Below are positions 7,904 to 15,277 of a stretch of DNA of 57,324 nt, in pieces. The stretch is taken from positions 1-57,324 of the forward strand of contig PKVW01000034.1 of NCBI GenBank assembly GCA_003131585.1, written 5' to 3'. The notes under the pieces were generated by a model that did not search any database, was not told where the DNA came from, and worked only from the letters and a program-made list of their open reading frames with translations. The stretch comes from Acidobacteriaceae bacterium. GTDB lineage: Bacteria; Acidobacteriota; Terriglobia; Terriglobales; Acidobacteriaceae. Every line of letters starts with the position of its first letter. The first letter of the stretch is position 1. The position numbers were made by a program, and so were the translations under genes.

Positions 7904-9160
7904 ATGCAGTCGAGTGGGATATCGGTGAAACGGTTGGTTCCTGGCAGTGCGCTGTTCTGCCTCGTTTTCTTCTGCCTGCTATCACCTCAGGGCACAGCTC
8001 AAGCTCGTGCAGCGGCGCGAGGCACTCCCCCTTCGGCTGTCGCTGCTTCTCCCGCGCACGATCCGCTGGTCGATGCCGCCTTCGACCACTTCTACAACAT
8101 GGATTATGACCGCTCGATCCAGGAATTCGAGAAGATTCTGGAGCGCCGCCCGAACGACCCCTCCGCGGTAAATCATCTGCTGACTGCGACCCTGATGCAC
8201 GAGCTCTACAAGATGGGCGCGATGAATACCGGCGAATACGCCAATGACAGCTTTGTCGGCGAGGCGCACCGGGCCGCCGATCCCAAGGTGAAGGCGCGGA
8301 TCAAACAATTAGTGGACCGCGCCGAGAGCCTCGAAGAGGAGCAACTCAAGTCGAATCCTAACGACGTGGACGCGCTCTATGACCGCGGCGTCACCCGGGC
8401 GCAGTTCGCGCTGTATATCGCGCTGGTGGAGCGGGCCTGGTTTTCGGCCCTGCGCAACGCCGTCGGCGCCCGCCGCGACCACGAACGCGTGCTGGAACTG
8501 AATCCCAATTACGTGGATGCCAAACTGGTCGTGGGCACGCACAACTACGTGATGGGCAGCCTGCCCTGGAGCGTGAAGGCCGCCGTGGCGCTGGTGGGCC
8601 TGAGCGGGACGAAAGAAAAGGGACTCGACTACCTGCGCCAGGTGGCCGACAGCAGCGGAGAAAACAGCGTTGACGCCAAAGTCGTGCTGAGCCTGTTCCT
8701 GCGGCGCGAGCGCCGCTACGACGAGGCGCGCGCCCTCATGCACGACTTGGCGGCGCGTTATCCGCGGAACTATCTATTTCCGCTGGAGGAGGCGAACCTG
8801 CTGCGCTCCGGTGGCCACGCGCCGGAGGCCGCAATCGCCTACCGCAAAGTGTGGCAAAGCGGTCGGGAAGGGAAGTACGGCACCCTTCACTATGAAATAG
8901 CGGCGTGGGGCCTGGGTGAGCTGCTGCGCAACCAGAAAGATTATGCCGGAGCCGCCGCCGCGTATGAACTGGTAAGTGAAGCTCCGGACCCGGATCCCGA
9001 GACGCTGCAGAAGGCCAACCTCGCCGCCGGCGAAATGTACGACCTGCTACAGAAGCGCGATCTCGCGATGAAGAAATATCAGACCGTCCTCGCCGAAAAC
9101 GCCAGCACTCCTCCCGCTGAGAAGGCTCGTGAGCACATTCGGGAAGCGTATCGGGAGTGA
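7904..9160 (+). CDS. Exported TPR-repeat protein
   Basis: A signal peptide or membrane anchor at residues ~10-32 (LVPGSALFCLVFFCLLSPQGTAQA) precedes ~370 residues of helical repeats. TPR-like pairs are seen at FYNMDYDRSIQEFEKILERRPND, VDALYDRGVTRAQF..., DHERVLELNPNYVDA, YDEARALMHDLAARYP, and DYAGAAAAYELVSEAPDPD. Start ATG at 7904 (GGTGGGG upstream); a GTG at 7898 is also in frame. Probably a periplasmic scaffold. No catalytic domain is visible and the gene is monocistronic. Confidence 0.8.
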   Translation: MQSSGISVKRLVPGSALFCLVFFCLLSPQGTAQARAAARGTPPSAVAASPAHDPLVDAAFDHFYNMDYDRSIQEFEKILERRPNDPSAVNHLLTATLMHELYKMGAMNTGEYANDSFVGEAHRAADPKVKARIKQLVDRAESLEEEQLKSNPNDVDALYDRGVTRAQFALYIALVERAWFSALRNAVGARRDHERVLELNPNYVDAKLVVGTHNYVMGSLPWSVKAAVALVGLSGTKEKGLDYLRQVADSSGENSVDAKVVLSLFLRRERRYDEARALMHDLAARYPRNYLFPLEEANLLRSGGHAPEAAIAYRKVWQSGREGKYGTLHYEIAAWGLGELLRNQKDYAGAAAAYELVSEAPDPDPETLQKANLAAGEMYDLLQKRDLAMKKYQTVLAENASTPPAEKAREHIREAYRE

Positions 9161-9323
9161 GCGGGAGTTAACCGGCGGGCCGCGCCATCGTAAGCCTTTG
9201 TCATTCCGAACCGGGCGCCAAGCCCGATGAGGAACCTGCTTTCCCCATTCAGCCCATCGCGTGTGCACGACCGGGAAGGGCACGACGTCAGTCGTGCCGA
9301 CAGGGGATTCCTCAATGTCCGCA

Positions 9324-9351
9324 CATTGGTCCGTGCTGCATACGGTATGAT
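9324..9351 (+). promoter_or_regulatory. Candidate promoter of the methylase-ParB-PRTase unit
   Basis: A -10-like TATGAT at 9346-9351 lies 17 bp before the methylase ATG, with a weak -35 match (CATTGG, 9324-9329; 16-bp spacer). If used, the 5' leader would be about ten bases and there is no Shine-Dalgarno, so the first gene may be translated leaderless. Inferred from pattern only. Confidence 0.3.
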
Positions 9352-9368
9352 GAATCGTTCTTACCGCA

Positions 9369-10199
9369 ATGACGCACGCTGTTACCGAAATACCGACGAA
9401 GGACTGCTCTCCCTTTTTGCGATGGGCAGGCAGCAAGCGCAGCCTTCTGCCCACTCTACAAACCTTTTGGACAAAGAAACATAAGCGCTACATTGAACCT
9501 TTCGCGGGCTCGGCATGCTTGTTTTTCGCTATCAAGCCACCGAAGGCAGTCCTCGGCGATCTCAACCCCGAGCTAATCGCCACTTACGTCGAAGTGAAGT
9601 ACCGAATAACCGCCGTCCTTAAAGAACTAGAAAGGCTTCGGCCCGCGAACAAACAGGAATACCAGCGGCTCCGCGCTGTCGACATCTCGACGCTGACGCC
9701 CTCCGCGAGAGCCGCGCGGTTCATCTATCTCAACCGGTTCTGCTTCAATGGCATTTACCGCACCAACCTGCTCGGGCAATTCAATGTCCCGTATAGCGGC
9801 GAACGGTGTGGGAATTTGCCGAAGGAAGAAGCGTTTCGAAAATGCAGCCGTCGCTTGCGCAGGGCGCGGTTCATGAATAGCGACTTCGAGAGGGTCTTGC
9901 AGCAGGCTGCAAAAGGCGATCTGGTTTATATGGACCCGCCGTTCGCGGTGCGCGCGCGTCGGATTTTCCGGGAGTATGACCCCAGCACGTTCACCCATGA
10001 GGATATCGCTCGCCTCCGGTCTTGGATGGAAAGGCTAGACGCCGCCCGTATAAATTTCGTGGTCAGCTATGCCGAATCAGATGAAGCGGACGTTCTGCGT
10101 AAGGGCTTTTCACACCAGGTGGTTTCCGTTCGTCGGCACATTGCCGGATTTGCAGCCCATCGGGCGTTGACCAATGAACTGTTAATTTCAAATACTTGA
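9369..10199 (+). CDS. DNA adenine methylase (Dam/D12 class)
   Basis: N6-adenine DNA methyltransferase of the D12 (Dam) class. Seen: FLRWAGSKR (the family's N-terminal SAM-contacting motif), EPFAGSACLFFAI (motif I), DLNPELI, the NRFCFNGIYR segment typical of Dam proteins, and the catalytic VYMDPPF. The usual motif is DPPY; DPPF is a conservative change whose effect is not predictable from sequence. Length (276) is typical. It is the first gene of a tight three-gene unit, 9 bp before the ParB-like gene. Base composition is visibly less GC-rich than the flanking genes. The target sequence cannot be predicted. It could protect self DNA from a nuclease or mark DNA for the ParB-like partner. Confidence 0.88.
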   Translation: MTHAVTEIPTKDCSPFLRWAGSKRSLLPTLQTFWTKKHKRYIEPFAGSACLFFAIKPPKAVLGDLNPELIATYVEVKYRITAVLKELERLRPANKQEYQRLRAVDISTLTPSARAARFIYLNRFCFNGIYRTNLLGQFNVPYSGERCGNLPKEEAFRKCSRRLRRARFMNSDFERVLQQAAKGDLVYMDPPFAVRARRIFREYDPSTFTHEDIARLRSWMERLDAARINFVVSYAESDEADVLRKGFSHQVVSVRRHIAGFAAHRALTNELLISNT

Positions 10200-10208
10200 A
10201 GGCGCAAT

Positions 10209-11252
10209 ATGCCAACTCTCAAACCATCCCAACCCGCGCTCCCACAGATAGTCCCCGCTGGTGAGTTGCGTCATCTGACGCCTGAAGAGATCAAACCGAG
10301 TAGCAACAACCCGCGCCATCTATTCGACGCCGAACAGCTTCTGGAACTGAAAAAGAACATCGCCGAGCACGGCGTTCTTGTTCCGATCACGGTCTACCAG
10401 GCAAAAGGCCAGGCCAAGTTTTCGATCCTTGACGGCGAGCGCCGATATCGTTGCGTCATCGAACTTAAAGGAGAGGGCCGTGGAGGAAAAGGCGGCTCGG
10501 AGCTTAAACTTCCCGCCAACGTCGTAGAGCCGCCCACCAAGATCGCCGGACTGCTTTACATGTTCTCAATCCACAACTTCAGGGAGGCGTGGGAGCTAAT
10601 GCCCACAGCGCTCAGTCTGAAGATCGTGATGGAAGAGCTTGGCGAGCGTGACAATAAAGCGCTGTCGAAATTGACGGGCCTAAGCGACGCGCAGATTGAA
10701 CGCTGCAAGAAACTCCTGGCTTTTCCGGAGCGCTTTCAGGAATTGTCCCTGGATCCGGAGCCAACAACCAGAATCCCCTCAAATTTTTGGATCGAAGCGC
10801 TTCCGGTCTTGGACTTGGCGCTCGAAACGGTTCCCACTGTGAAAAAGCTTGGGCGGGACCCGGCCACGGATAAGCTGGTGGAGAAATACCGAGATCGGAA
10901 AATAAAAAGCGTTATCCACTTTCGCCGGATTATGGAAAGTTATGATCTCTCCGAAGATGAACCGGCGATGCGAGCCAAGGTTGTTCGGAGACTTGAGGAA
11001 TTCTTCCTCAATCCGAAGCTGGAAACACGGGACGGTTTCGACGAGTTCGTGGTCGAAAGGAAGCGTGTTCAGAATGCCCTAACGGCGTGCCAAGGGTTTC
11101 TCGCGCAGCTTCGCCGTTTCAAGCTCAAATATACGACCGACGATGAAGAGCGAAAAAATCTGCGCCGCGCTCTTCGCGAGGTGCGGGACTACTGCAAGAG
11201 CCTGGAACAGGCTCTCGTAGGCAGTGACGATCCAGAGGCGCCACACGGGTGA
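10209..11252 (+). CDS. ParB/Srx-superfamily N-terminal domain protein
   Basis: Residues ~18-110 carry the ParB-like nucleotide-binding/nuclease fold: LTPEEIKPSSNNPRHLFD, then ELKKNIAEHGVLVPITVY, and the diagnostic ILDGERRYRCVIEL (the G-E-R-x-x-R box that binds and hydrolyses CTP in true ParB). Residues ~115-190 are helical with a KorB-like helix-turn-helix (KALSKLTGLSDAQIERCKKLL). The C-terminal ~150 residues are charged and probably coiled-coil (EEFFLNPKLE..., RKNLRRALREVRDYCKSLEQ). No ParA partner is nearby, so plasmid-type partitioning is unlikely; ParB-like proteins also act as specificity or regulatory parts of conflict systems. The next gene starts 3 bp downstream. Confidence 0.8.
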   Translation: MPTLKPSQPALPQIVPAGELRHLTPEEIKPSSNNPRHLFDAEQLLELKKNIAEHGVLVPITVYQAKGQAKFSILDGERRYRCVIELKGEGRGGKGGSELKLPANVVEPPTKIAGLLYMFSIHNFREAWELMPTALSLKIVMEELGERDNKALSKLTGLSDAQIERCKKLLAFPERFQELSLDPEPTTRIPSNFWIEALPVLDLALETVPTVKKLGRDPATDKLVEKYRDRKIKSVIHFRRIMESYDLSEDEPAMRAKVVRRLEEFFLNPKLETRDGFDEFVVERKRVQNALTACQGFLAQLRRFKLKYTTDDEERKNLRRALREVRDYCKSLEQALVGSDDPEAPHG

Positions 11253-11255
11253 TTT

Positions 11256-12086
11256 ATGTGGCGGATGATCAACAGCGTAAGGGCGGCACTTCGGTTTCAT
11301 GACTACAAGCCGAAGCCTCTTTCTTTTGGATCGGCCAGTCGATGGATAAAGCAATTCGAAAGGAAGGACCGCAAGCTCGCCGTGCGGTTGCTCAACAAGG
11401 TAATCTACATATCTGAGGCGAGGACACGGGATATTTTAGTCCAGCAGAACGCGGCCCTGATGAAACGATTGGCGGCTGCCGGCCTGCCCTCGAAGAAGCT
11501 GATCTACGTGCAGGTTCATGACGCCGGAAGCAGCAGCCCTGTGATGCTGAATCTTCTCAGGGATGCGGCTGGACTTGAGCGATTGGGGTGCAAATTCGTG
11601 GATGCGCGCGACTCGCTGCGGTTGAACAAAACCATGAACGAGGTTGGGGTAGGCGCTCTCATTTACGTTGATGATTTCATTGGAACCGGCAATCAATTTT
11701 GCAAGGAGCGCGATTTCGCAGCCAAAAGCTTCGTTGGTACATTTTCTGAATTCCTGTTGGCTCCCAGCATCTGCGAGGAAGCGTTTTACCAAATCAGCGA
11801 ACGCGGTATCGAGGCGTTCACGGGACATGTTCATTCGAAGGCGGAACGGCCCCTGCACGCGAATTCCGGTGTTTTTGAAAAAGAGGAAAAGGAGCGCCTA
11901 GAACTCGTCTGCAAGGGCGTCAACTCAAAGTTTGGTCTGGGGTATCAGAAGCTCGCCACAATGGTGGTGCTTTATCGTAATGCCCCAAATACAGTTCCAG
12001 CCGTCCTGCGCGGCAGCCTTAACCAAACACCATTCATTGGCATTTTCCCGAGGTGGAAAGACCTCCCAGTTCGCAAAATAGAATAG
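11256..12086 (+). CDS. Phosphoribosyltransferase-like (PRTase) protein, probable conflict-system effector
   Basis: The recognisable core is ALIYVDDFIGTGNQF at about residues 127-141: a hydrophobic strand, two Asp and a GTG loop, the shape of the PRPP-binding motif of type I phosphoribosyltransferases. An earlier strand (KKLIYVQVHDAGSSSPVMLNLLRD) fits the preceding Rossmann-like segment. Flanking sequence is unlike nucleotide-salvage PRTases, and 276 residues is longer than the ~180 of hypoxanthine or adenine PRTases. PRTase-fold domains of this type have been proposed as effectors in prokaryotic conflict systems (the Pfam PRTase-CE group, from memory). The stop codon at 12084-12086 lies only two bases from the broken end of a vapC gene, so this is the right end of an inserted segment. 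Function is inferred. Confidence 0.65.
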   Translation: MWRMINSVRAALRFHDYKPKPLSFGSASRWIKQFERKDRKLAVRLLNKVIYISEARTRDILVQQNAALMKRLAAAGLPSKKLIYVQVHDAGSSSPVMLNLLRDAAGLERLGCKFVDARDSLRLNKTMNEVGVGALIYVDDFIGTGNQFCKERDFAAKSFVGTFSEFLLAPSICEEAFYQISERGIEAFTGHVHSKAERPLHANSGVFEKEEKERLELVCKGVNSKFGLGYQKLATMVVLYRNAPNTVPAVLRGSLNQTPFIGIFPRWKDLPVRKIE

Positions 12087-12087
12087 C

Positions 12088-12247
12088 GCTGCGCGTAGTG
12101 CAGAGTTGTACCTTCTAAGGCCAATTTTGCGAAAGCGGCATCAATGAGCTTGTGTTGCGGATCGGAACGTCTCGCAATACGGAGCAGAATATTCGTGTCG
12201 ACTAAACACGAGGCGATACCATCTAGTCGCGGTCCTGATAGATCCAT
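12088..12247 (-). pseudogene. VapC-like PIN toxin truncated by the neighbouring island
   Basis: The first ~53 codons read as a PIN toxin (CLVDTNILLRIARRSDPQHKL..., ending at THLHYAQ-like sequence), then the frame runs into the antisense of the PRTase gene, where homology ends. An intact toxin of this subclass has ~130-140 residues, and after YAQ one expects an N-x-x-E-F-W-N stretch, which is missing. The three other acidic residues of the PIN active site are therefore lost, so the product should be inactive. The break lies at about 12088, two bases beyond the PRTase stop codon. I did not find the missing 3' part at the left end of the island. Confidence 0.7.
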
Positions 12248-12468
12248 TCACGAGAAATAGTGTCGGGCAGCGGCGGAATCTTGTCGGCGAACTGCGCTAA
12301 AGAGTCGAGCCAGGCGCGAATCTGTTCCGGTGTTCGCGGTTGCTTGCCTCCTGCTGGGGCTACTGTTACGCGCTGGGCCAGAAGTTCTTCGACATATGCT
12401 TCTACTGGCACGCCTCGCGCTTGTGCCTGCGTGGCCAGTTCGTCGGGAACATTCACCCTGATCTCCAT
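12223..12468 (-). CDS. vapB: VapB-like antitoxin, orphaned partner of the truncated toxin
   Basis: An 81-residue protein starting MEIRVNVPDELATQAQARGVPVEAYVEELLAQRV: a short strand then helices, as in ribbon-helix-helix-type or related antitoxins. The C-terminal half (TPEQIRAWLDSLAQFADKIPPLPDTISREWIYQDRD) is the acidic, proline-containing toxin-binding tail typical of this VapB group. The ATG at 12468 was chosen over a TTG at 12474. It overlaps the start of the broken toxin gene by 25 bp. With its toxin destroyed, it may now act only as a repressor or as a cross-antitoxin. Confidence 0.78.
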   Translation of the reverse strand: MEIRVNVPDELATQAQARGVPVEAYVEELLAQRVTVAPAGGKQPRTPEQIRAWLDSLAQFADKIPPLPDTISREWIYQDRD

Positions 12469-12522
12469 GACCAAACTTTAGCACGAAGCGGGGCCGGAGT
12501 TGAACCTTTCGTTCCTCCCGCG

Positions 12523-12612
12523 ATCCACAGGCCCATTGTGACATCCAACCTCGCCTTCCACTCGAAGTCAGCCCATCATCGTCAAGGCAGAGGCGTCTAG
12601 CCAGCCCGGACG
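12523..12612. repeat. Copy 1 of a ~90-bp direct repeat upstream of a vapB gene
   Basis: From ATCCACAG to AGCCCGGACG this segment aligns with 13332-13422 with roughly 80% identity and one short gap. Both copies lie just upstream of a minus-strand vapB gene, so the repeat is best explained as duplication of a toxin-antitoxin module with its upstream flank. Confidence 0.75.
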
Positions 12613-12620
12613 CGATGCAG

Positions 12621-13022
12621 TCACGACGAGGCGTGCACGACCGGCAGGCCAAGTTCTTTCTCAAAGGGATCGAAATCATGGTCGCGGTGCAGCAGTTCGT
12701 GCTCGGCCTGCAAACAGAAAGTGGCAATCAGACAATCGATGGTCTTGCGAACGGTGTAGCCGCGCTGTCGCAACTCTCGGTAGTTTTGGGCGGCGGCGAC
12801 GGCCAGGCCGCTACCGCCGGTCTGAAAAACCTGGAACTTCAAGAGGTCGGCCTGGACTCGCGCGAACGCGTTCTGGTCAGAAATACCTTGCAATACCTCG
12901 CAAAGGATGAGATCTGTCAGCCCGAGCCGCTGTCGTCGCAGTTCCCGATCCACCCAACGTGTTTCCGGGTTGTGGGCGCCGCGCAGATAATCGATCCACA
13001 CGGTCGTGTCGATGATGACCAT
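12621..13022 (-). CDS. vapC: VapC-like PIN-domain toxin (intact)
   Basis: A 133-residue PIN-domain RNase. All four acidic landmarks are visible: MVIIDTTVWIDYLRG (first Asp), LILCEVLQG (Glu), TIDCLIATFC (Asp) and LLHRDHDFDPF (Asp). This is the MVIIDTTVWID subclass usually paired with short VapB antitoxins whose signature is RTNI[DE]ID. The start ATG is eight bases downstream of the antitoxin stop. Toxic activity would be tRNA or mRNA cleavage, by family precedent. Confidence 0.9.
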   Translation of the reverse strand: MVIIDTTVWIDYLRGAHNPETRWVDRELRRQRLGLTDLILCEVLQGISDQNAFARVQADLLKFQVFQTGGSGLAVAAAQNYRELRQRGYTVRKTIDCLIATFCLQAEHELLHRDHDFDPFEKELGLPVVHASS

Positions 13023-13030
13023 CGCCCGGC

Positions 13031-13234
13031 CTACTCCCGAACCCGCGTCAGGCGCGATTGGTTAAGGTTACCCTTCCAGTCTACTTTTCCCCGGAGCCGG
13101 CGGATCGCCCCTTGAGCGTGGGTCTCCGCCAGCAACCGCAGCCCCGCTTCTACGGCGGCCTTCTTCGTGGCGGCTCCACTGCGCCGCATGGCTTGGCGCA
13201 TCAATCGGTCATCGATGTCTATGTTTGTTCGCAC
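13031..13234 (-). CDS. vapB: VapB-family antitoxin
   Basis: A 67-residue antitoxin beginning VRTNIDIDDRLMRQAMRRSGAATKKAAVEAGL, the hallmark N-terminus of the VapB family that pairs with MVIIDTTVWID toxins, followed by the RLRGKVDWKGNL toxin-binding segment. The start is a GTG at 13234. The open frame continues upstream to 13372, but that part covers the operator and is not antitoxin-like. The gene precedes its toxin in one operon. Confidence 0.88.
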   Translation of the reverse strand: MRTNIDIDDRLMRQAMRRSGAATKKAAVEAGLRLLAETHAQGAIRRLRGKVDWKGNLNQSRLTRVRE

Positions 13235-13251
13235 GACAAATCCTAGATGTG

Positions 13252-13268
13252 TAAATATCGCATATTTA
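13252..13268 (-). promoter_or_regulatory. Perfect inverted repeat upstream of vapB, candidate VapBC operator
   Basis: TAAATAT-CGC-ATATTTA is a perfect 7-bp inverted repeat with a 3-bp spacer, 18 bp upstream of the GTG start, in locally AT-rich sequence. VapB-VapC complexes repress their own promoters by binding such sites. Confidence 0.55.
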
Positions 13269-13331
13269 TGTGTATCGTGCAAGGAGGACGGTCGTAATTT
13301 GGCGCGGAACCGCAGCCCCGCCCTGCCGGGA

Positions 13332-13422
13332 ATCCACAGACCCGTTGTGACATCTAACCTTGCCTTCCACAAGAAATCAGCTCATTATGGTCAAGGCGGA
13401 GGCGGTCTGCACAGCCCGGACG
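13332..13422. repeat. Copy 2 of the ~90-bp direct repeat upstream of vapB
   Basis: Partner of 12523-12612. The copies share ATCCACAG, TTGTGACATC, CTTCCAC, TCAAGGC and AGCCCGGACG blocks in the same order and spacing. Confidence 0.75.
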
Positions 13423-13450
13423 ACAGCGTTCGTAAGTCCTTTGTTATCTG

Positions 13451-13546
13451 GATTTTGACCTCTAAGTTCTTTGCCATCCGGATTTTGCGGGGAATTTCCT
13501 GCTAACGTGATGATTCCATTAGACCCCAGGGGGAGGGGGGTATCGA
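13451..13546 (+). repeat. ~95-bp dispersed repeat, copy 1
   Basis: The segment from GATTTTGACCTCTAAG through CCGGATTTTGCGGGGAATTT and GATGATTCCATTAGACCCC to GGGGGAGGGGGG reappears inverted at 57226-57324. The 3' ~65 bases are almost identical in the two copies and the 5' ~30 bases less so. It has two GGATTTTG boxes 30 bp apart and ends in a G-rich tract. It encodes no protein that I can see. It lies between the vapBC genes and the PspC gene. From memory, similar sequences are scattered through acidobacterial genomes. Confidence 0.75.
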
Positions 13547-13702
13547 GATCGTGACTTCAGACCGCGCGAATCTAGCTCGGGCACAGTGCTCACGACCGTC
13601 GTTGCCGGAATTATTTCAAGCAAGAATCCACAGGCCTGGATGGAAGGAACTTTCGCCTTACAATTACGTACTGTCTTGTAGAAGGTGGAAGAGGATAGAA
13701 CC

Positions 13703-14017
13703 ATGTACTGCAACTATTGCGGCAAAGTGATTCAGGACGACGCGGCGGTTTGTGCCTACTGCGGCATTCGCGTGGGAGCGTCGGTGGCCCGCAAGCGTCT
13801 GGTGCGGCCTCGGCAGGGACGCAAGATTGCAGGCGTCTGCCTCGGTTGCGCCGAGTACTTTGACATCGACGTAACCGTGGTCCGGCTGGTTTGGCTGATC
13901 GCGTCTTTCTTGACGGGAATTGGCCTGATCTCCTATCCCATCGCCTGGATCGTGATGCCGGAAGAGCCGCTGCTGCTCACGGCGCCCGTGGGCGCGCAGC
14001 GCGTAACGAATCCGTAG
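13703..14017 (+). CDS. Zinc-ribbon plus PspC-domain membrane protein
   Basis: Residues 1-22 are a zinc ribbon (MYCNYCGKVIQDDAAVCAYCG, two CxxC pairs). Residues ~35-95 are a PspC domain (RKIAGVCLGCAEYFDIDVTVVRLVWLIASFLTGIGLISYPIAWIVMPEE) with its two membrane-embedded helices. PspC-type proteins sense membrane stress or serve as small membrane adaptors. Start ATG at 13703, since the extra upstream in-frame residues from 13685 precede the ribbon. Its stop codon abuts the ATG of the next gene, so the two are co-translated. Confidence 0.87.
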   Translation: MYCNYCGKVIQDDAAVCAYCGIRVGASVARKRLVRPRQGRKIAGVCLGCAEYFDIDVTVVRLVWLIASFLTGIGLISYPIAWIVMPEEPLLLTAPVGAQRVTNP

Positions 14018-14827
14018 ATGCAGCCCATCGCTTTTCAGCAAATAAAAAGCGGCGACGCGGAGATCGCTTACCGCGTGCTGGGCGAAGGTTCTCCGGTAAT
14101 TCTTCTGCATCCTTTCCCCGCGAATCATGAATTTTGGTTGCCTGTGGCTGAGAATCTCTCTACGCGCTATCGTGTCATTCTCCCCGATCTGCGCGGCCAC
14201 GGAGACTCCGGAGTTGGCGATGGTCCGGCCACGATGGAGAAGCATGCGAGCGATATCGCGAGTGTGATGGACGATGCCAATGTCGGCCGCGCTCCGTTGA
14301 TTGGGGTTTCCATTGGCGGATATGCATTGTTCGAATTCTGGCGAAGGCATCGCGGACGCGTAAGCGCTCTCGGTCTTTGCAATACCAAAACTTCTGCCGA
14401 TTCCGCCGAAGCCCGCGCGGGACGCCTGCAGGCCGCGAACGACGTCCTCGAGCGCGGCACCGAACCGTTCTTCGAGACAATGATTCCACGCCTGCTGGGC
14501 AAGACCACGCGCGAGATGCGGCCTGATCTGGTCGACGGAGCGTTGCGCATGATGCGGAAGATGTCGCCCGAAGATGTGACGCAAGTGCAGCGCGGCATGG
14601 CGGAGCGTTCGGACTCGGTGGATACATTGAAGACAATCAATGTACCCACGCTGCTCGTCACCGGCGAGGAAGATATTCTGACCGGCTTGAACGAAGCCGA
14701 ACCGATGCGCCAGCGCATTTCCGGCAGCCAGTTGCGCGTGATTCCGAAAGCCGGCCATTACTCGCCGTGGGAGCAGCCGGAAGAAGTTGGCAAACTTCTG
14801 CGACAGTTTCTGGATGGAATGATGTGA
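14018..14827 (+). CDS. Alpha/beta-fold hydrolase
   Basis: A typical 269-residue alpha/beta hydrolase. Visible: the oxyanion strand VILLHPFPANHEFW, the nucleophile elbow GVSIGGYALFEF (Ser), the acid in LLVTGEEDILTGL (Asp) and the catalytic His in IPKAGHYSPWEQPE. The family includes 3-oxoadipate enol-lactonases and esterases, so substrate is uncertain. ATG directly follows the stop codon of the PspC gene. Confidence 0.88.
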   Translation: MQPIAFQQIKSGDAEIAYRVLGEGSPVILLHPFPANHEFWLPVAENLSTRYRVILPDLRGHGDSGVGDGPATMEKHASDIASVMDDANVGRAPLIGVSIGGYALFEFWRRHRGRVSALGLCNTKTSADSAEARAGRLQAANDVLERGTEPFFETMIPRLLGKTTREMRPDLVDGALRMMRKMSPEDVTQVQRGMAERSDSVDTLKTINVPTLLVTGEEDILTGLNEAEPMRQRISGSQLRVIPKAGHYSPWEQPEEVGKLLRQFLDGMM

Positions 14828-14869
14828 AGGAACGAGGCGTTGTCGAGCCCGTGCTACAATTTTCCCGCC

Positions 14870-15277
14870 ATGATTGATACGGTTCTGGTGGCAGAGAAGA
14901 CTGTGGTTAGCGCTAAGGGAGACGGCCCTGCCGTCGATGTGAGCGGCGCGAAAGGCCGCGTGTTTTTGCTGACGCTCGAGATCACGCAGATCATCGAGCA
15001 GGAGTCGCTCGATGTCGGCATCCACGGCTCGGCGGACGGCGCGGAGTGGGGCGCGAAGCCGATTGTCGCGTTTCCGCAGAAGTTTTATTGCGGGCAGTTT
15101 CCGCTCCTGCTCGATCTGACGGCGCGTCCGGACGTGAAAGTCGTGCGCGCGCACTGGGACGTTGCGCGCTGGGGACGCGGCGTGGAAACCCCGATGTTCG
15201 AGTTTGGCCTCGGCCTGAAAGAAATTCCGCCGGAGATTCTGCGCGACGCCACCGCCGAGGCCAAGGCCCTGGCGTGA
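14870..15277 (+). CDS. Conserved-looking hypothetical protein
   Basis: A 135-residue soluble protein starting MIDTVLVAEKTVVSAKGDG, with no signal peptide, membrane helix or recognisable catalytic motif. It is rich in beta strands (VSGAKGRVFLLTLEITQII, VKVVRAHWDVARWGRG). The ATG at 14870 is 42 bp after the hydrolase stop, so it may belong to the same operon. I do not recognise the family. Confidence 0.65.
   Translation: MIDTVLVAEKTVVSAKGDGPAVDVSGAKGRVFLLTLEITQIIEQESLDVGIHGSADGAEWGAKPIVAFPQKFYCGQFPLLLDLTARPDVKVVRAHWDVARWGRGVETPMFEFGLGLKEIPPEILRDATAEAKALA

Noticed and set aside
10209-11252. Chromosome-partition ParB
   Set aside because: No parA or parS-like palindrome nearby and the partners are a methylase and a PRTase-like protein.
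9369-13234. Prophage remnant, because of the Dam and ParB-like genes
   Set aside because: No integrase, terminase, portal, tail or lysis genes are present; a small inserted island fits better.
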